NCBI GenBank assembly: GCA_007570785.1
Contig: ML662465.1
Location: 7,756,336-7,820,335 of the forward strand
Direction: 5' to 3'
Source of the DNA: Antilocapra americana
Taxonomy: Eukaryota; Chordata; Mammalia; Artiodactyla; Antilocapridae
DNA length: 64,000 nt
Position numbers and translations under genes: made by a program. The notes under the pieces are model-generated. The model worked only from the letters and a program-made list of their open reading frames with translations. It was not told the DNA's origin and ran no database searches. Position 1 is the stretch's first letter. Each line of letters opens with the position of its first letter. Below, in pieces: positions 59,086-64,000 of the stretch.

Positions 59086-62000
59086 GTGTAATGATTTAGG
59101 GGGACTAACTAGTGAGACACAAGCCCTTAAACGTTCACTCAGGTACATTCCACTCTATTTCATAACCCCGGAAGCCAACTTTCCCTAAAGCTCCGTTTGC
59201 CCCAGGAACGAGAGTGGTCATCAAAAGTGCTGCCACCCTGTGGACATTTTCTGCAACTACAACTTGACCGAAGGCGTTTACTAGCACCTCCGATTCACAA
59301 GGGGGCAGGAGGGGGGTAGGAGTGAGGTGCTGTCAACGACAGCTTGCCTCAAGAAAGGTCCTGGGGTAAATATCAGAGCAAAAAGTTGCAAACACACCCA
59401 ACTTGCAAGATGCCAATAGAAACGTAAAATTTCCACACATGCCTAAAAGAAAAAAATGAAAGGAAAAATACCCTAACCACCACAAGAGAAGATGCTCAGC
59501 ATCCTTAATTATTGTAGGAGGAATGCTAATCAAAACGACAACAAGAAATCAAATCCCACCAGTCAGAAAGGCCATTCTCATAACTCAATATATGTGGGAG
59601 AGAGCAGGGAGAAATGGGGAACCAACCACATGTTCGGCAGAAGGAACGCTGGCAACAGCCGCTAGAACTGACAGCCTCTGCACGGCAGAAAGAAAGGTTT
59701 TCAAGAGAGCTAACCCTAGGATCTGACATTCTCACATCTCAGCCTATATCTTGAGAAAGCCATTATTCAAAAAGTCACATGCACCCCGACATTCACTCCA
59801 GCACTACTTACAAGAGCTAAGACAGAGACCTAGCAAAATGTCCACTGATAGATTAAAGCTTAAAAAAGACCTGGTACTTATAGACAATGGACTATTATTC
59901 AGCAATGAAAAACTGGCATTGAAATTATTCCACTTGTAGCCATAGAAATGGATGTTGGAGGATCACATTCTAAGCAAAATCAGCCAGAGGAAGACAAGAG
60001 TATTTGATGTCCCTTTTAGGCAAAATTTAAAAAGAGATACAAAGGAAGTAAATTACAACACAAAAATTGATTCTGAGAATTCAAACACAAGAATTTTTTT
60101 AAAAAATAAAGGAAAGGCCAAGGAATTAATTAGGAGGTTGGGAATAACACATACACAGAAATTTGTGTCTGTACTAGATGCTCCACAAGGACCTGATGAT
60201 CAACACAGGGAACTATACTGACCTTCTGCAAAAACCTTGATGGCAAAAAAATACAAATAGAAAAGATATGCTGTATGTATATTTCATAAATGAATCAGGC
60301 AGCTGTACACTGATGACAAACAGAAAACTGCAAAATTAATATCCTCCAACATAGCTCAGGCATGAAATTAAAGAAAATAAAAGCATTGCCTTGTTTGTCC
60401 CATCCAGCCTTCCTGACTTGCACTGCTATTCCATCGCTGAAGCCTGAGCAGGCTTGGGTGCCACTGCTGGATTGAGGTGGAGTTGAGACGGCCGAGCAAC
60501 GAGCCCTTAATTGAGACTCCTCTTAAACCTCTTCTTCTGGTATTCCTGACAGAGTCCAGAGTCCCTAATGCTCCCAAAGGATGGGGTTCCGACACTGTCT
60601 TCTAGGACCTTGGAAATGTTACCTAGCCCCCAGGACCTCTGGTGCTGGGGTTCCCTACTCGAGCTTCCTTTTTGAGAGTTCAGCCTCCTAGGCCCCTCAG
60701 CAGGGTGCTGTGGCCCTGGTTGGAATGGGTCTGGAGGGGAGTGGTGAAGCTTTAGCGGGGAGGAAGTGACACACAATCCCTTAAGGTGTTGCTCAGGCAC
60801 ATCCCACTTCAGTTCTCAGCCCAGGAAGCCAAGTTGCCCTAAGGCTCTGGTTGCCCAAGGAATCAGGGGTGGCCTAGGGGAAGTGCTGCCACCTTGTGGA
60901 CACTTTCTGTAACTACAATTGCACCTCCGGCGATTACTGTCACCTCTATTTCTCAAGCGTTGGGGTCTGTTAATGACAGCTGTCCTCAGGACATGTCCTG
61001 GGGCAGGAATTGCAGAAATAAATTCCAAACACAACCGGCTCTCAGGAAGCCAACTGCCACAGGTAAATTTTCCTCATACCGTTCTCGGAAAAAACAGAGA
61101 CTCTAACCTCCATCACAGGACAAGATGCTCAGCGTTCCTAATTACTGCAGGAATGCCAATCAAAATGAAAACAAGAACTCAGGAGGCTACACTAAAGGCA
61201 AGAGAGCCTGAGGAAAGGGAACGCCTCTACACAATAGAGGGGAAGGCACACTGGCAACATCCAGTATAATGGACAGTCTCTGAATGCCTGAAAATACACC
61301 ATCAAGAGAGGCTAGGTCTAGGATCTGACCTTCCCATGTCTGGGCCTAGATGCCAGGAAATCCATCATTCAAGAAGACAAATGCACCCCAACTAGCTCTG
61401 CAGCACTACTCACAACAGCTGACACAGAGAGACAGCAAAACCTTCACTGACAGATTAAGCTTAAACAAGATGTGCTACATATATTTGATGGACTATTAAC
61501 CATAAAACCAAAACTGAAGTGGGGAAATTGTGCCTCTGGTAGCCCCAGGGATACCAGGGATAGATCTAGAAAGATCATATCTTAAAGGAACTCAGCCAAA
61601 CAAAGGAAGGCAATAACATAAGATGTCCCTTCTAGGCAAAATTAAAAAAGTGAAACCAAAGAAAGAATTTATGACTTGAAGACAGACTGAGAATTCAAAT
61701 TCAAAACAAGAGTTCAAGAAAAAAGGGAAGTACCTGGAATGAATTAGGAGGTTGGGACTAATAACAGACACAGAAATCTGTGTCTGTAATAATAATCCAC
61801 AAGGATTATCAGCTTCCTTCCTTCCTTCCTCCCTTCCACATACAGAAATCTCTATCTCTCACCTATATACATGGAAACATGCATCTCTAAGAGATATTCC
61901 ACATAGATTATTTTCTTCCTTCCTTCCTCATATACACAGAACAGTGTATGTGAGATAACTCACAAGGACCAGATGCTCAGCACTTTGCTTGACCTTCTGC

Positions 62001-62787
62001 AATAAACTCTATGGCAAAAGAACCAAAAAACAAACAAACAAACAAAAAACCTAGATATACTCCATGGCTACATCATACCTGGATCAGCTGACTGTACGCT
62101 GACAAGAAGCACAGGGCGGCAGACTGACTCTACCCCTACACAGCATCGGCGTGAAGTCAAAGGAAAGGAGAAAAAATCAATGCCAGCTTTATTCCTTCCA
62201 ACCTCCTCATCTGGTCTTCTATGGCATCCCAGGAGTCTGAGCAGGCTTGAGTCTCAAGGCTGGACTGGGGTGGGGTCCAGACAGCCTGGCAAATTCCCCT
62301 TCATTGAGTCCCTTTTTAGTTAGTTATTATTATCTCTGAGCCCCTTGAAAATCACAGGTGTTGGCTTGTCTCGGCTGGGACCAGAGTCCCGAGTGGGATC
62401 AAAGCCTGGAGGCTCGTGGAGGCAATAGTCACCTAGCCTGCACATCTCCTGGTGCTGGTGTTTCCAGCTCAAGCCTCCTTCCTGAGAGTGCAGCCTCCTA
62501 GCACCTAAGTACCCTCAGCTGGGTGCTGCAGCCCCGATTGGGATTAGTCTGGGGGTCGGATGTGTGAAGCTTTAGGGGGAAGAAGCAGTGAGACACAAGG
62601 CTGCAGGTATTTTGCTCTGGCACATTCTACTCCAGTTCACAGCCCAGGGAGCCTATTTTCCCTAAGGCTCTGGTTGTCCGAGGAACCAGAGGCTGGCAGG
62701 GGAAAGTACTGCCGCCACCTTGTGGAGACATCCTGTCATGACAACAGCACCACCAGTGCTTACTGGCACTTCTACTTCAAATGTCCT

Positions 62788-63470
62788 TGTTCAGTCGCTA
62801 AGTTGTGTCCGATTCTGCGACCCCATGGACTGCGGCACGCCAGCCCTCCCTGTCCTTCACCATCTCCTGGAGTTTACTCAAGCTCATGTCCGTTGAATCG
62901 GTGATGCCATCCAACCATTTCATCCTCTGTCGTCCCCTTCTCTTGCTCTCAATCTTTCCCTGCATCAGGTCTTTTCCAATGAGTCATCTCTTTGCATCAG
63001 GTGGCCAAAGTATTGGAGTTTCAGCTTCAGCATAAGTCCTTCCAACGAATATTCAGGACTGATTTCCGTTAGGATTGACAGGTTGGATCTCCTTGCAGTC
63101 CAAGGGACTCTCAAGAGTCTTCTCCAACACCACAGTTGAAAAGAATCAATTCTTTGGCACTCAGCCTTCTTAATGGTCCAACGCTCATGTCCATACATGA
63201 CTACTGGAAAAACCATAGCTTTGACAAGACGGGCTTTTGTCAGCAAAGTAATGTTTCTGCTTTTTAATAAGCTGTCTAGGTTGGTCATAGCTTCCCTTCC
63301 AAGGAGAAAGTCTCTTATTTTCAAGGCTGCAGTCACCATCTGCAGTGATTTTGGAGCTCAAGAAAATAAAGTCTGTCACTGTTTCCATTATTTCCCCATC
63401 AATTTGCCATGAAGTCATGGGACCAGATGTCAAAACCTTCGGTTTTTTGAATGTTGAGTTTTAAGTCAAC
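62788..63470 (-). mobile_element. BovB 3' fragment inserted in array unit 4
   Basis: Minus orientation, from 'gttcagtcgctaagttgtgt' to 'ttgagttttaagtcaacatt'. Minus-strand ORF2 C-terminal remnants remain ([19 protein letters not shown]). The array unit resumes right after it with 'gttaatgacggctaccataa'. Confidence 0.94.
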
Positions 63471-64000
63471 ATTTAAGTGTCCTGGCATGTTGTTAATGAC
63501 GGCTACCATAAGGCCATTTCCTGGGGTGAGCTTTGCAGAAAGAAATTTGAAACCCAATGGACTTTTAGGAAGCCAACAGCAAAGGGAAATTTTCCACATA
63601 CCCTTTAAGAAATAAACAAAAAGAATACAAAATCCAAATCTCCACCATAGGCCAAGATGCTCTGCATCCCTAATTACTGCAGGAATGCCAATCAAAAATG
63701 CCAACCAGAAATCAAACCCCATCCTTAAGGTTAGGCATGCTCATGAATCTACAAACAATAAATGCGGGAGAGAGCCTTGAGTAAAAAGAACCCCCTACAC
63801 AGTCAGTGGGAAGGTAGTCTGGCAACAGGAAGGATAATTGACAGTCTCTGAAAGCCTGAAAATAAACTACTGAAAGAGGCTAAGCCTAGGATCTAACATT
63901 CCCCCATCTGGTCCTAGAGCCCAAGAAATTCATCATTCAAAAGACACATGCTTAGGGAACCCTCTTACACTGTTGGTGGGAATGCAAACTAGTACAGCCA

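Larger units (their letters stand above)
56430..64000 (+). repeat. Tandem array of four diverged composite repeat units
   Basis: Each unit has two parts. One is an L1 ORF2-3'-end-like part, with 'catcattcaaaaagtcacat' type phrases and a 'gacctgatgctcagcact' tail. The other is a 600-700 base GC-rich part, with 'ctcctggtgctgg', 'ctttccctaaggctctggtt', 'gctgccaccttgtggaca' and 'ggaaatgtcctgggg'. The 'cttgtggaca' landmark lies at 57226, 59237, 60892 and 62718 (spacing 2011, 1655 and 1826). Other landmarks keep the same order in every unit. Copies differ by many substitutions and indels. A SINE (57655-57846) lengthens unit 1 and a BovB fragment (62788-63470) splits unit 4. The last 60 bases are canonical L1 ('accctcttacactgttggtg'). 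The array runs past the window edge. No reading frame is conserved among units. Confidence 0.75.

Noticed and set aside
56430..64000. The spaced repeats at the right end as a CRISPR-like or satellite array
   Set aside because: Units are 1.7-2.0 kb, diverged and contain L1-like sequence, so not CRISPR. They are too few and too different to call a classical satellite.

Overview
The window is vertebrate nuclear DNA from a ruminant, almost certainly a bovid. The evidence is intron-split genes with GT-AG splice sites, and a repeat load of tRNA-headed Bov-tA type SINEs, many BovB (RTE-clade LINE) fragments with one nearly complete copy, and a ruminant L1 5' UTR. The species cannot be fixed from this sequence alone. 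I saw no CRISPR array, operon, insertion sequence or other prokaryotic feature.

Two protein-coding genes are present, both recognised from their exons and both apparently intact. THUMPD1 (+ strand, coding 3285-7082, 4 exons, 357 aa) encodes the THUMP-domain RNA-binding adaptor for tRNA acetylation. It starts inside a short CpG-rich promoter. ACSM4 (- strand, coding 11289-34438, 13 coding exons, 580 aa) encodes a mitochondrial medium-chain acyl-CoA synthetase of the ACSM family. The two genes are convergent. All exon phases join and no frame is broken in either. The last ACSM4 intron uses a GC donor.

Layout. 1-2040: 5' part of a decayed endogenous retrovirus on the - strand (LTR, leader with splice donor, Gag-capsid remnant) running off the left edge. 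About 2570-2930: a solo-LTR-like block on + next to the THUMPD1 promoter. 2931-7082: THUMPD1. 7083-11288: 3' UTR and intergenic DNA with SINEs. 11289-34486: ACSM4, its introns loaded with Bov-tA, BovB, MIR, L2, MER5A, MER20-like and MaLR-LTR-like repeats. 34487-44761: repeat-rich intergenic DNA. 44762-51663: a nested cluster, a ruminant L1 5' UTR split by a near-complete BovB, a SINE and a second BovB fragment. 51664-55747: old repeats. 55748-56425: a second L1 5' UTR copy. 56430-64000: four diverged copies of a 1.7-2.0 kb composite unit (L1 3'-end-like sequence plus a GC-rich block of unknown origin) in head-to-tail order, itself hit by a SINE and a BovB fragment.

No new multi-gene system was found. 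The least explained items are the right-hand tandem array, a SINE-BovB fusion that shares one target-site duplication (13531-14767), a 205-bp internal duplication of a BovB copy, and a poly(A)-tailed retrocopy-like block of unknown parent.
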